The notes beneath the pieces are model-generated. The model did no database searches and was not told the origin of the DNA. It was given only the letters and a program-made list of their open reading frames with translations. The position numbers were made by a program, and so were the translations under genes. From Bordetella genomosp. 12 (GTDB lineage Bacteria; Pseudomonadota; Gammaproteobacteria; Burkholderiales; Burkholderiaceae_B), in assembly GCF_002261355.1 (NCBI RefSeq), contig NZ_NEVU01000003.1, forward strand, positions 1,364,001-1,428,000: 64,000 nt of DNA. The letters are read 5' to 3'. This document shows, piece by piece, positions 33,851-41,985 of the stretch. The stretch's first letter is position 1, and each line of letters opens with the position of its first letter.

Positions 33851-35284
33851 ATGCCCAGCTCCATCCGCGACGCGGCCGCCAGCGCACCGGTGCGCGACAC
33901 CCGCTACCGCCCCTTGTCCATTCTGGTGGGCGCGGCCTATTTCATGGAGCAGCTCGACGCCACCATCATCAGCCCCGTCATCCCCGACATCGCCCGCGAT
34001 TTCGGTGTGGCGCCGCTGAGCCTTAACTTGACGATGACCATTTACCTGCTCTGCTCACTGGTCTTCGTACCGCTGAGCGGGCTGGTGGCGGCACGCTACG
34101 GCACGCGCACCGTCTTTAGCAGCGCGGTGGCCCTGTTCACCGCCAGCTCGATCCTGTGCGCGCTGGCCACCAGCCTGCCTGCGCTGGCGCTGTGCCGGGG
34201 CCTGCAAGGCGTGGCCGCAGCCATGATGGTGCCGGTGGGCCGAACCGCCATCGTTCACACCACGACCAAGGCGCAACTGGTGGAGGCGCTGGCCTGGTTC
34301 ATCACGCCCGCCATGGTGGGCCCCATGCTGGGCCCGCCCCTGGGCGGCCTGCTGTCGGCCTACCTCTCCTGGCATTGGGTGTTTCTCATCAACGTGCCCG
34401 TGGGCCTGGCCGGTCTTTGGGCCGCACGCTCCATCATGCCGCAACTGCATCACCGCGCCGACCTGCGCTTTGACCTCAAGGAGTGGCTGCTGGCCACCCT
34501 GGCGCTGGCGTTGCTGATTGTGCTCATCGAAAAGGCGCGCCACGGCGCCGAGCCCGCCTTGCTGGCCGGTCTGGCCCTGGCGTTTGGCCTGTGCGCGTGG
34601 TGTTATGTCCGGCGCTTTCGGGGGCTGCCCGCCCCCATGCTGGATTTCCGCCTGTTGCGCCTGCCGACCTTCGCGGCAGGCTTTTGGGGCGGCTCGCTCG
34701 TGCGTGTCGGCTACGGCGCCCTGCCCTTTCTCTTGCCGCTGATGCTGCAACTGGGCCTGGGATACACCGCCCTGCAAAGCGGCATCGTGCTGCTGATCAG
34801 CGGGTCTATCGCTTTTTTCACCAAAACGCAGACCAGCCGCGTACTGCGCCGCTGGGGCTTTCGCGCCGTGCTTTGCTACAACGGCGCGGCGTGCGCGCTC
34901 GCGCTGGCCGGCTGTGCGCTCTTCGCGCTGCCGCACTGGGGACTGGCCGGGATCACGGCGTTTGTCTCGATGGCCAGTTTCTTTCGTGCCGTGCAGTTCA
35001 ATGCCCTGACGGCCGTCTCCTACGCCGACCAGCCGCGCGAGAAAGTCGCCTCGGCCACCACGCTGAACACCATGGCCTGGCAACTGGCCATCATGCTTGG
35101 CATCTCGCTGTCCGCCCTGATCGTGCAGTGGTCTGCTAACCTAGGCGCCCGCGGCGCGCCGGCGGCGGTGGATTTTTCGGTGGCCTTCGTCATCCTGGCC
35201 ATGTTTGCCGGCGCCGCCATCCCCTGCTATCGCGCGCTGCCCGAGCGGGCCGGATCGGAGCTCAGCGGCCATCGCCCATCATGA
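33851..35284 (+). CDS. MFS drug-efflux type transporter (DHA2/EmrB-like)
   Basis: Inner-membrane protein of 477 residues with 12 to 14 hydrophobic helices. The N-terminal pattern YFMEQLDATIISPVIPDIARDFG is the EmrB/QacA signature (Asp in helix 1), followed by GLVAARYGTRTVF (motif A), LCRGLQGVAAAMMVPVGR (motif B) and VGPMLGPPLGG (antiporter motif C). It would export a hydrophobic or organic-acid compound by proton antiport. It overlaps the MarR gene by 4 bp, and its promoter faces the sulfurtransferase operon, so it could expel a toxic pathway intermediate (inference). Confidence 0.92.
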   Translation: MPSSIRDAAASAPVRDTRYRPLSILVGAAYFMEQLDATIISPVIPDIARDFGVAPLSLNLTMTIYLLCSLVFVPLSGLVAARYGTRTVFSSAVALFTASSILCALATSLPALALCRGLQGVAAAMMVPVGRTAIVHTTTKAQLVEALAWFITPAMVGPMLGPPLGGLLSAYLSWHWVFLINVPVGLAGLWAARSIMPQLHHRADLRFDLKEWLLATLALALLIVLIEKARHGAEPALLAGLALAFGLCAWCYVRRFRGLPAPMLDFRLLRLPTFAAGFWGGSLVRVGYGALPFLLPLMLQLGLGYTALQSGIVLLISGSIAFFTKTQTSRVLRRWGFRAVLCYNGAACALALAGCALFALPHWGLAGITAFVSMASFFRAVQFNALTAVSYADQPREKVASATTLNTMAWQLAIMLGISLSALIVQWSANLGARGAPAAVDFSVAFVILAMFAGAAIPCYRALPERAGSELSGHRPS

Positions 35285-35832
35285 CGCTGGCGACCCACCC
35301 GGAGCCCGGCGGCCGCCCCACCTCCAGCTCCGTACCGAGTCCCATGCCCGATCCCGCCATCGAACGTCTCCCTCAGCTCTACTCTCGCCCGGGTTTTCTG
35401 CTGCGCCGCGCGCACCAGATCTACGTCGCGATCTTCGAGGAAAACTTCGCGCGTCTCGGCATCTCGCCCGCGCAATACTCCGTCATGATCGCCCTGCATG
35501 ATCTGCAAGGCATCAATCAGGGCGAACTGGCCAAAGCCATCGGCATGAACAAGGTCACCGTTTCTCAGATCGTCCAGGCCCTGGAGACACGCGGCTGGGT
35601 GTCGCGCAAACAATCCGACCCGGACCGCCGCCGTCTGCGGCTTACGCTGACCCCGGCAGGCAAAAAGGCTCTGAACCAGACCGCCGAGATGGCCGAAGCC
35701 ACCTATGCCGAACAGATGGCCCCCTTATCGGCCGCCGAGCGCCAACGCCTGATGAAACTGCTGCAGCGCATCGTCACCGATCTCGAACCGCGGGCGCGCA
35801 CCCCGTTCGAACCCGTCACCGCGCAGGGCTGA
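35281..35832 (+). CDS. MarR-family transcriptional regulator
   Basis: Regulator of 183 residues. The winged helix is LGISPAQYSVMIALHDLQGINQGELAKAIGMNKVTVSQIVQALETRGWVSRKQSDPDRRRLRLTLT; the DPDRRRxxLTLT wing is diagnostic. A Pro/Ser-rich N-terminal extension of about 22 residues precedes the usual start, so translation might begin at an internal Met (MPDPAIERL). It is translationally coupled to the MFS exporter, the standard pairing of a drug-responsive repressor and its pump. Confidence 0.92.
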   Translation: MTLATHPEPGGRPTSSSVPSPMPDPAIERLPQLYSRPGFLLRRAHQIYVAIFEENFARLGISPAQYSVMIALHDLQGINQGELAKAIGMNKVTVSQIVQALETRGWVSRKQSDPDRRRLRLTLTPAGKKALNQTAEMAEATYAEQMAPLSAAERQRLMKLLQRIVTDLEPRARTPFEPVTAQG

Positions 35833-35838
35833 GCCAGC

Positions 35839-36597
35839 TCAGTCCAGCCACGTCGTATAGGCGGCCGGATCCACGCGGTCGGGCCGGAAGGTATTGACCG
35901 GCGCCCCCTCGTCCGCGGACCCCAGGGCCAGCGCGCACACCAGACGCTCGTCGTGCGCGCCCAGATGCGGCAGCACAATCGAGGCGAATGGATTCCAGGC
36001 GGCCTGGATGCAGGTATGCAGCCCCTCGGCCCGCGCCGCGATCATGACGTTTTGCACGAACATGGCCGTGTCGACCAGCGCCCCTTCGGCCATCAGACTG
36101 TCATTGGTGAAGAACAGCCCGGCCGGCGCGCCGAAGAATTCGTAGTTGCGTTGCATCTGCGCATGCATGCGCGGCCGGTCACCCTTGGCGATGTTCAGCA
36201 CACCGTACAAGCCCAGCCCGCAAGCGCGCCGCCGCTCGATATACGGTGACACCCATTCGCTGGGATAGTACTGATAGGCCTCGCGATACTGCCCGGCCGC
36301 GGCCGGATCGGCGGCCATGGCGTCATGCGCGGCGCACACCTTGCGCGACAAGGCATCGCGGCTGGCGCCCTGCACCACATAGACCTTCCAGGGCTGAATG
36401 TTCGACCCGGACGGCGCCCAGCTGGCTACCCGCAGAATGCGTTCGAGCGCATCACGCGGCACGGGGGTGGAAAGGAACTCACGGCAGCAAAATCGGCTCT
36501 CGATCGCGGCCTGCACACTGGCAGGATCGGCCACGACAGTGCTCACGGCCGGCGCCTGCAAAGCGGCGCGCATCAGGGCGGTATCTGCGGTCATCAT
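35839..36597 (-). CDS. Nitroreductase-family NAD(P)H:FMN oxidoreductase
   Basis: Protein of 252 residues. FMN-binding blocks are ESRFCCREFLSTPVPRDALERIL, SWAPSGSNIQPWKVYVV and the C-terminal AWNPFASIVLPHLGAHDERLVCALALG. Family members reduce nitro groups, quinones or flavins; some act in aromatic catabolism. It is cytosolic and convergent with the MarR gene (6 bp between stops). It starts with two Met codons (36597 or 36594). A 17-bp palindrome lies 140 bp upstream in the region it shares with the divergent Bug gene. Confidence 0.9.
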   Translation of the reverse strand: MMTADTALMRAALQAPAVSTVVADPASVQAAIESRFCCREFLSTPVPRDALERILRVASWAPSGSNIQPWKVYVVQGASRDALSRKVCAAHDAMAADPAAAGQYREAYQYYPSEWVSPYIERRRACGLGLYGVLNIAKGDRPRMHAQMQRNYEFFGAPAGLFFTNDSLMAEGALVDTAMFVQNVMIAARAEGLHTCIQAAWNPFASIVLPHLGAHDERLVCALALGSADEGAPVNTFRPDRVDPAAYTTWLD

Positions 36598-36915
36598 CGT
36601 CTCGGTTTACGAATGGGCGCCGGCCAGGCCGGCAGGCGGAGTCAGCGGGCTACTCTCGCACATCGACCGGCAGACGTCGATGCGCCTGCGCCGCCGCGCG
36701 GCAATGTCCACGCAGCGGCCACACTCCGGCGATTTACGCAGAACTGTTCTGCGCAAAATGCAGGTAATCTCCCCTTCCGATAAAACTTACCATTGTGTAG
36801 ACCATCATGGACGGCCGCATTGGCCGCCGCCCCAGAGACGCACGCCTGACGATGAGCAGGCCGGATCCGCCCCCCGAGGCGGACAGACAGGGCGCCAGGG
36901 TTCAGGAGACATCGT
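36598..36915. promoter_or_regulatory. Divergent regulatory region with 17-bp palindrome
   Basis: This 318-bp gap between the nitroreductase and Bug genes shows no supported gene. At 36737-36753 it contains CGCAGAACTGTTCTGCG, a perfect 8+1+8 palindrome near the middle, a good candidate operator. AT-rich DNA (TAAAACTTACCATTGTG, about 36782-36797) on the Bug side could hold its promoter, but no clear -35/-10 pair is seen. Confidence 0.6.
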
Positions 36916-37878
36916 ATGTACATGCCTACGCGCCGCGGCTTCCTCGCGGCCGGCGCCTTGATGGCGCTCAGCCGGCCATTGCGCGCCGCGCCAAAACCGG
37001 TCACGCTCATCGTGCCCTACGCGGCAGGCGGCCCTAACGATAACTTTGCGCGGCTGCTGGCCGAAGGCATGGGTGAACAGACCGGCCGCGCCTTCATCGT
37101 CGAGAATCGTCCTGGCGCCAACGGCATCATCGGCGCCAGCCAGGTGGCGCGTGCCGCGCCGGACGGATCAACCTTGTTGATGGGCGGCTCCGGGCCCATT
37201 TCGCTGAACATCCTGCTGCGCCCGGCGCTGCAGTACGGCTTCGACAGCTTTGCCTCCGTCGCCATGCTGTTTGACGGCCCCCTGACCATCACCGTGCCGC
37301 CGCAAATGGGCGTGAGCTCGCTGCCCGAACTGGTCGCCTACGCCCGGCGACAGGGCCGCCCGCTGACCTACGGATCGCTCGGGCCGGGCAGCGTCACCGA
37401 CCTTTATGGCCTGATCCTGTCGCGAACGCTCGGCATCCCGCTCACCGCGGTCCCGTATAAAAGCACGCCCACCAGCCTTATCGACCTGATCACCGGGCGC
37501 AACGATCTGTCCTTCATGACGCCGATCGCGCTGGCCGATCATCAGAAAGCTGGTGCCGTGAAAATTCTCGGCCTGACCACGGATCACCGCGACCCGGCGC
37601 TGCCGCAGGTGCCGTGCGTCACCGAACTGGGCTACCCCCAGTTGAAGGCCAGCTACTGGACGGCGCTGCATGCCCCGAAAGGAACGCCTGCCGCCCTCGT
37701 TCAGGCGTATGCGGAGGCGGCCGTCAAAACCGTACAGACGCCCGCCTTCCGGCAGATGCTGCTGACCAACGGCCAGACCGAGAAAGCCGCCGGCCCCCAG
37801 GCGCTGCAGGCGCAACTGGAGGCCGATCGTCTGTATTGGGGCAAGGTCATCCGCGACAACCACATCGTGCTTGATTGA
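36916..37878 (+). CDS. Bug-family solute receptor with Tat signal
   Basis: Receptor of 320 residues. ATG 36916 follows CAGGAGA with good spacing. The N-terminus TRRGFLAAGALMALSRPLRA is a twin-arginine signal (RRGFL), unusual because most Bug proteins use Sec. The mature part KPVTLIVPYAAGGPNDNFARLLAEG, FIVENRPGANGIIGASQ and PDGSTLLMGGSG confirms the family. Export in a folded state may mean cofactor or early ligand binding. It is convergent with a flavin-reductase/monooxygenase operon and has no TctAB partner nearby. Confidence 0.88.
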   Translation: MYMPTRRGFLAAGALMALSRPLRAAPKPVTLIVPYAAGGPNDNFARLLAEGMGEQTGRAFIVENRPGANGIIGASQVARAAPDGSTLLMGGSGPISLNILLRPALQYGFDSFASVAMLFDGPLTITVPPQMGVSSLPELVAYARRQGRPLTYGSLGPGSVTDLYGLILSRTLGIPLTAVPYKSTPTSLIDLITGRNDLSFMTPIALADHQKAGAVKILGLTTDHRDPALPQVPCVTELGYPQLKASYWTALHAPKGTPAALVQAYAEAAVKTVQTPAFRQMLLTNGQTEKAAGPQALQAQLEADRLYWGKVIRDNHIVLD

Positions 37879-37892
37879 GCGGATGGCAGCGC

Positions 37893-37920
37893 GCCGGGCT
37901 GCGGCGCATGCCGGCCCGGC
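37893..37920. terminator. GC-rich hairpin between convergent genes
   Basis: GCCGGGC (37893-37899) can pair with GCCCGGC (37914-37920) over a 14-base loop, in the 48 bp between the Bug and flavin-reductase stop codons. There is no T-run. Termination is a guess from position. Confidence 0.3.
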
Positions 37921-37926
37921 CTTGCC

Positions 37927-38718
37927 TTATTGCAGGCGCGAAATCCGGTGCGTGGCCGAGTTGAAGTTGATCACCGGCTGCGCCTGGCGGCAGGCCGTCT
38001 TGCGGATTTTGCCGACGATGAGGTCGTGCGTGCCGAGCGCTTCGGTGCACACGATGTCGCACTCGATGCTGGCCAGGGCGTCCGCCAGCACCGGCAAGCC
38101 TTGTTCCGTGCGGACCCAACCGCCGCTGGCGAAACGTGCGCTGCCCTGCGGCTGGCGCAGGAAGGCCTGCATCACGTCGTCATGATCCTCACCCAGCACG
38201 TTGGCCACGAAACGCCCGTTGCGCAATAGCGCCTCGCGCGCCGACGAAGTCTGCTGCACGAAGAACCCAACCATGGGCGGTTCGGCCGAGATCGAGGTCA
38301 AGCTGGACACGATCATCCCGGCCACCTCCTCGCCGTCGCCGGTGCTCACCGCGCTGATGCCGGCCGGCAGGGCGCGCATGGCGGCCTTGAAGTCGTCGAT
38401 CGATACGACCTCGTCGCGCTCGTTGATCACCATGTGCGCGCGGATGTCGCCGCGGTCATCGACCCAGCCATGCCTGGCCGCATAATCGACCATGGCGGAA
38501 AAGCCCGCCTCCCATTGCGGGTCGCCCGCGTGCTGCGACAGAAAACGCAGCACGGATGGCGCCAGACGTAAGTGGCGTTCGTCTTCGCGCCGGCCCACGC
38601 GGGCGATGGCCTGCTCCAGCCGCTCGCGCGGCTGCGGATCGGCCAGCACATCCAGACGCCGGAAATCATTTGGATGACGCAGGGTGATGGCCCCCGCGTT
38701 ACTCAGGTAGATCTGCAT
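37927..38718 (-). CDS. Flavin reductase with an N-terminal extra domain
   Basis: Protein of 263 residues. Residues about 108-263 form a flavin-reductase (HpaC/DIM6-NTAB) split barrel: FKAAMRALPAGISAVSTGD, GMIVSSLTSISAEPPMVGFFV and RNGRFVANVLGEDH. Residues 1-100 are a helical domain that HpaC-type reductases (about 160-170 residues) lack and that I do not recognise. It would supply reduced FMN to the luciferase-like oxygenase encoded 10 bp upstream in the same operon. The extra domain may dock on the oxygenase or bind a regulator. Confidence 0.85.
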   Translation of the reverse strand: MQIYLSNAGAITLRHPNDFRRLDVLADPQPRERLEQAIARVGRREDERHLRLAPSVLRFLSQHAGDPQWEAGFSAMVDYAARHGWVDDRGDIRAHMVINERDEVVSIDDFKAAMRALPAGISAVSTGDGEEVAGMIVSSLTSISAEPPMVGFFVQQTSSAREALLRNGRFVANVLGEDHDDVMQAFLRQPQGSARFASGGWVRTEQGLPVLADALASIECDIVCTEALGTHDLIVGKIRKTACRQAQPVINFNSATHRISRLQ

Positions 38719-38728
38719 AGCTCCCTCC

Positions 38729-39793
38729 TCAGGCGAGCGCGGCCGTGCTGCCGATTTCCTTGCGGATGGCGGGGATGATCCGGTCGCCCCAGAGTTCTAT
38801 CTGACGCAGCATGGTCTTCTGATCGAAATCCCCAAGCTGCGTTTGCAGGGCGATATGTTTGGGACGCAGGATGCTGATCTCCTCGAGCATCTTGTCTATC
38901 ACCTCGTTGACCGAACCCACCGGCAGATTCTTGCGCAGTTGTTCAAAGGTCGGGTCGGTCTCGGAGGGCACCTCCTTGACCATGTAGCCGTCATCGCTCT
39001 GCGCGCGCCGATATTTCAGGCTCTCGGAGATACGGCGCTGAAAGCGTGCGCAATCCAGATAGGCATCGATCTCGGCATTGTTGTCGGAGGCATAGCCGCA
39101 GCGCAGGAATCCGAACTTCACGTCCCGATCCAGATCCTTGCCATTGTCGCTGGCGACTTTTTCCAGCCGGCCGCGCAAGGCCGCGATCGCCTCATTGCCA
39201 TTGAGCAAGGCGGTCACGAAAAGGTTGTGATCCTCGCGCACCCCGCGGCCCAGCGTCACCGGATTGCCCGAGGTGATCCAGATCGGCGGCATGGGATCCT
39301 GCAAACAGCGCACGGCAATCGAGCTCGGCGGGATGCTCAGGTACTGGCCCTGGTGCTCGAAGATCTTCTGTTTCAGGCCCTTGGGGATCACATCCAGGAA
39401 CTCGTTGAAAATCGCACCCGAGTCCGCGATCTGCACGCCGAAGCGTTCGAACTCGAACTCCTGATAGCCCGAACCCACTCCCAGCTCCAGCCGGCCATTC
39501 GATACCGTGTCCACGAAACCCACCTCGGCCAGAAAGCGCGCGGGATGGTAGAGCGGCAGGATGCACACCGCCGTGCCCAGGCGGATGCGCTGCGTCTTGG
39601 CCGCGGCATGCGCCACCGTCATCAACGGCGACGGCGAGAGCGAGTAGTTATTGAAATGGTGCTCGGCGTACCATGCGGTATCGAAGCCCGCCTGCTCGGC
39701 CACCACGGTCTGTTCGATGGAGTTGTTAATGACTTGCTTGGAGGACTGGTGGTAACCTCGTTGCTGCGCCAGGATGAATACGCCGAATTCCAT
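38729..39793 (-). CDS. Luciferase-like flavin-dependent monooxygenase (LLM)
   Basis: TIM-barrel enzyme of 354 residues. Family blocks are EQAGFDTAWYAEHHFNNYSLSPSPL (the WYAEHHF motif), TQRIRLGTAVCILPLYHPARFLAEVGFVDTVSNGRLELGVGSGYQ and PPIWITSGNP. It uses FMNH2 from the neighbouring reductase to insert oxygen, for example in alkanesulfonate, long-chain or Baeyer-Villiger reactions; sequence alone does not decide. First gene of a two-gene operon divergent from a LysR gene. It is close to the sulfonate locus but shows no specific SsuD feature that I can verify. Confidence 0.9.
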   Translation of the reverse strand: MEFGVFILAQQRGYHQSSKQVINNSIEQTVVAEQAGFDTAWYAEHHFNNYSLSPSPLMTVAHAAAKTQRIRLGTAVCILPLYHPARFLAEVGFVDTVSNGRLELGVGSGYQEFEFERFGVQIADSGAIFNEFLDVIPKGLKQKIFEHQGQYLSIPPSSIAVRCLQDPMPPIWITSGNPVTLGRGVREDHNLFVTALLNGNEAIAALRGRLEKVASDNGKDLDRDVKFGFLRCGYASDNNAEIDAYLDCARFQRRISESLKYRRAQSDDGYMVKEVPSETDPTFEQLRKNLPVGSVNEVIDKMLEEISILRPKHIALQTQLGDFDQKTMLRQIELWGDRIIPAIRKEIGSTAALA

Positions 39794-39896
39794 AATGTCT
39801 CCTCAATAGCGGATTTTGAGGAAATTCTAGAGTCGGGCAGCCCCTGGCCGGAATACAAGAAAAGCGGCGATCTGTGCTGCGAAAAGTGGAGGAATG

Positions 39897-40841
39897 ATGG
39901 ACAGGCTGCGCGCGATGGAGCTGTTTCTGTCGATATCGAAAACGGAGAGCTTCTCCGAAACCGCGCGGCAGTTTGGTGTATCGGCCACCTCGGTATCGCG
40001 CATGATCACCGAGTTCGAGACCGAACTGAACGTCAAGCTTTTGCTGCGTTCCACCCGCCAGGTGGTGCTGACCGAAGCCGGGCAGGAGTATGCGAGCCAG
40101 CTCGAGGGCATTCTCTGGAACATCAACGAAGCCCACCGCAACATCACCGAGATCCGCTCGGCGCCCAAGGGCATTCTGCGGGTCCACTCGCGGATGATGT
40201 TCGGCCTGGGCGTGCTGCCGCCGCTGGTGGCGGAGTTTCGCCAGCAGTATCCCGACATCCATATCGAACTGGTGCTCTCCGAAGCCAAGACGGACCTGCG
40301 CCGCAACAACTTCGACATTGATTTCCGCATCTCGCCGCCCGTGGAGGCCGGCCTGAAGCGGCGCATCCTGTTCAAGAGCGAGCGGCATCTGGTGGCGTCG
40401 CCGGCTTACCTGGCCCGACGCGGCATGCCCGAGCAGCCCGCCGACATCGCCGATCATGCCTGTCTGGCTTATTTGTTGCCCGGCGAGCAGTACTGTTGGC
40501 GATTCAAGCGCGACGACCGCATCGACGAGGTCCCGGTCAGGCCCCGCCATGTCAGCAACAACGGCGTGGCGCTGCTGGAGCTGGCGCGCCTGGGCGAAGG
40601 CATTGCCTTGCTGGATGACTACACCGTGCAGAACGACATCGCGCGCGGATCTTTGGCGCGGATATTCCCGGAATACCGCGTCACCAACACGACGTTCGAA
40701 GAAGGGATGTACGCCACCATCCTGGACACGGCCATGATCCCTGCCAAGATCAGGCTGTTTCTGGATTTCGTGGCCGAGCACGTCTCGGGCCCGGCATTGC
40801 GATTTTCCGCCTATAAGGCCAGCGCGGCCAGCGCCGATTAA
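39897..40841 (+). CDS. LysR-family transcriptional regulator
   Basis: Regulator of 314 residues. ATG 39897 is preferred over ATG 39894 because the GGAGG at 39888-39892 then has workable spacing. The helix-turn-helix is AMELFLSISKTESFSETARQFGVSATSVSRMITEFE; the effector domain continues with GILRVHSRMMFGLGVLPPLVAEF. This is the AaeR/CrgA-like group of LysR proteins. It is divergent from the monooxygenase-reductase operon, about 100 bp away, so it most likely controls that operon. Confidence 0.9.
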   Translation: MDRLRAMELFLSISKTESFSETARQFGVSATSVSRMITEFETELNVKLLLRSTRQVVLTEAGQEYASQLEGILWNINEAHRNITEIRSAPKGILRVHSRMMFGLGVLPPLVAEFRQQYPDIHIELVLSEAKTDLRRNNFDIDFRISPPVEAGLKRRILFKSERHLVASPAYLARRGMPEQPADIADHACLAYLLPGEQYCWRFKRDDRIDEVPVRPRHVSNNGVALLELARLGEGIALLDDYTVQNDIARGSLARIFPEYRVTNTTFEEGMYATILDTAMIPAKIRLFLDFVAEHVSGPALRFSAYKASAASAD

Positions 40842-40848
40842 GGCAGGC

Positions 40849-41727
40849 TCAGAGGCGGATCCGGCAGCGCGGCCGCGCTGCGCCCCGCACACCGCTGCCA
40901 CGCACCCGTAGCAACGCGCCGTCCAGCGGCCCATCTGCGGCCAGGCGTCCGCTGTCGCTGATGGATGTCACGTAGATGTCGTCCAGATCCGCCCCACCAA
41001 AACACAAGGAAGCGGGATGCCGCAAGGGCAGATCGATGCGCGCGTCGAGCCGACCTTGGCGGTCAAAACGCGCGATCGCCCCGGCGTGCACCAGCGCCGT
41101 CCACAAGCCGCCCTCGGCGTCAAAACAGCATCCGTCCGGCGCTGAGCCCAGGGCTTGCGTGTCAACGAATACCTCCTGCTCGCGCAGCCCGCCGTCGTCT
41201 CCCACCTGGAAGCGGAATATTTTGCGCTGCGAACTATCGCAGACATAGAGGTGAGATCCGGACGGATCCATCCCCGGCCCGTTGACCACGCCGAGCCCGC
41301 GGGCCAGCAAGGCCAGCCCGCCCTGGCGATCCAGGCGGTAGAGACCGCCCAGAGGCGGCTCCTGCGGCTCGCGATAAATATGCATGGTGCCTGCGACAAA
41401 GCTGCCGTCGGGCATCGCAGCCCCGTCGTTCAGGCGCAGATTGGGGTGGCTGTCGCCAATGCTCGCCAGCTCGCACAGGCTGCCCGCGTGCAGATCCAAG
41501 AGCGCAAAAGACGCCTTCAATGCGACCACGAGAGCATCGTCGCCATTCAGGGCAAATGAGCCGAGCGGCGCGGGCAATTGCCACTGGCGCGCCGCGCCGC
41601 TGTCCGGATCGAGCGCCAGGATAAGTCCGGCGCGGCAATCCGCCATCCACAATTGCCCCTGTTTTTCATCCCATACCGGGCACTCGCCCAGGGCGGTGCG
41701 TACCGTGCCGATTCTTGCGATCTGCAT
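40849..41727 (-). CDS. SMP-30/gluconolactonase-type lactonase
   Basis: Six-bladed beta-propeller enzyme of 292 residues starting MQIARIGTVRTALGECPVWDEKQGQLWMADC (Glu in GECPVW is a metal ligand). Later metal and active-site residues are in HPNLRLNDGAAMPDGSFVAGTM (Asn) and GVVNGPGMDPSGSHLYVCDSSQRKI (Asn, Asp). I reject the upstream ATG at 41928, which would add 67 non-family residues. It hydrolyses a sugar or aliphatic lactone in the cytosol. It is convergent with the LysR gene and divergent from the leader-crotonase operon; it may open a lactone made by the nearby flavin monooxygenase. Confidence 0.9.
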   Translation of the reverse strand: MQIARIGTVRTALGECPVWDEKQGQLWMADCRAGLILALDPDSGAARQWQLPAPLGSFALNGDDALVVALKASFALLDLHAGSLCELASIGDSHPNLRLNDGAAMPDGSFVAGTMHIYREPQEPPLGGLYRLDRQGGLALLARGLGVVNGPGMDPSGSHLYVCDSSQRKIFRFQVGDDGGLREQEVFVDTQALGSAPDGCCFDAEGGLWTALVHAGAIARFDRQGRLDARIDLPLRHPASLCFGGADLDDIYVTSISDSGRLAADGPLDGALLRVRGSGVRGAARPRCRIRL

Positions 41728-41919
41728 CTGTCGATAGTCTCCTGACCATAGGCATGGTAGCGGCTCGCCGCGCCGCGGAATAGAGCGATTTCCTGCAGAA
41801 CACAACCAACATTTATGGCGTAAATACTGCGCATATCGCGTCCATATAATCCAAAAAAAACGGCGTCCCGGCCTGCAAGGGCAGACCGCGCCGGCCAATA
41901 TGACCCGAGGAGACTCACG

Positions 41920-41985
41920 ATGCAGCATGCCAACGGCGCCGTCCGCGCCCCCGTTTTTTTCGTGTTGAGCGAGGTGCTGGCATGA
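41920..41985 (+). CDS. Leader peptide (21 residues) coupled to the CoA operon
   Basis: A short open frame starts at ATG 41920, preceded by GAGGAGA with ideal spacing, and ends at TGA 41983-41985, which overlaps the crotonase ATG (ATGA at 41982-41985). The peptide begins MQHANGAVRAP, has a hydrophobic middle and ends VLA. The strong ribosome site and the exact stop-start overlap suggest it is translated and that crotonase translation depends on it by reinitiation. No amino-acid run typical of attenuators is seen. It may instead be the relic of a longer gene. Confidence 0.6.
   Translation: MQHANGAVRAPVFFVLSEVLA

Noticed and set aside
36642-37010. Open frame of 122 residues on the minus strand across the Bug promoter
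   Set aside because: It overlaps the Bug signal peptide, shows no family signature and has biased composition.
41845-41850. TATAAT as -10 box of the leader-crotonase operon
   Set aside because: The hexamer is perfect but no acceptable -35 lies 16-18 bp upstream, so I did not annotate a promoter.
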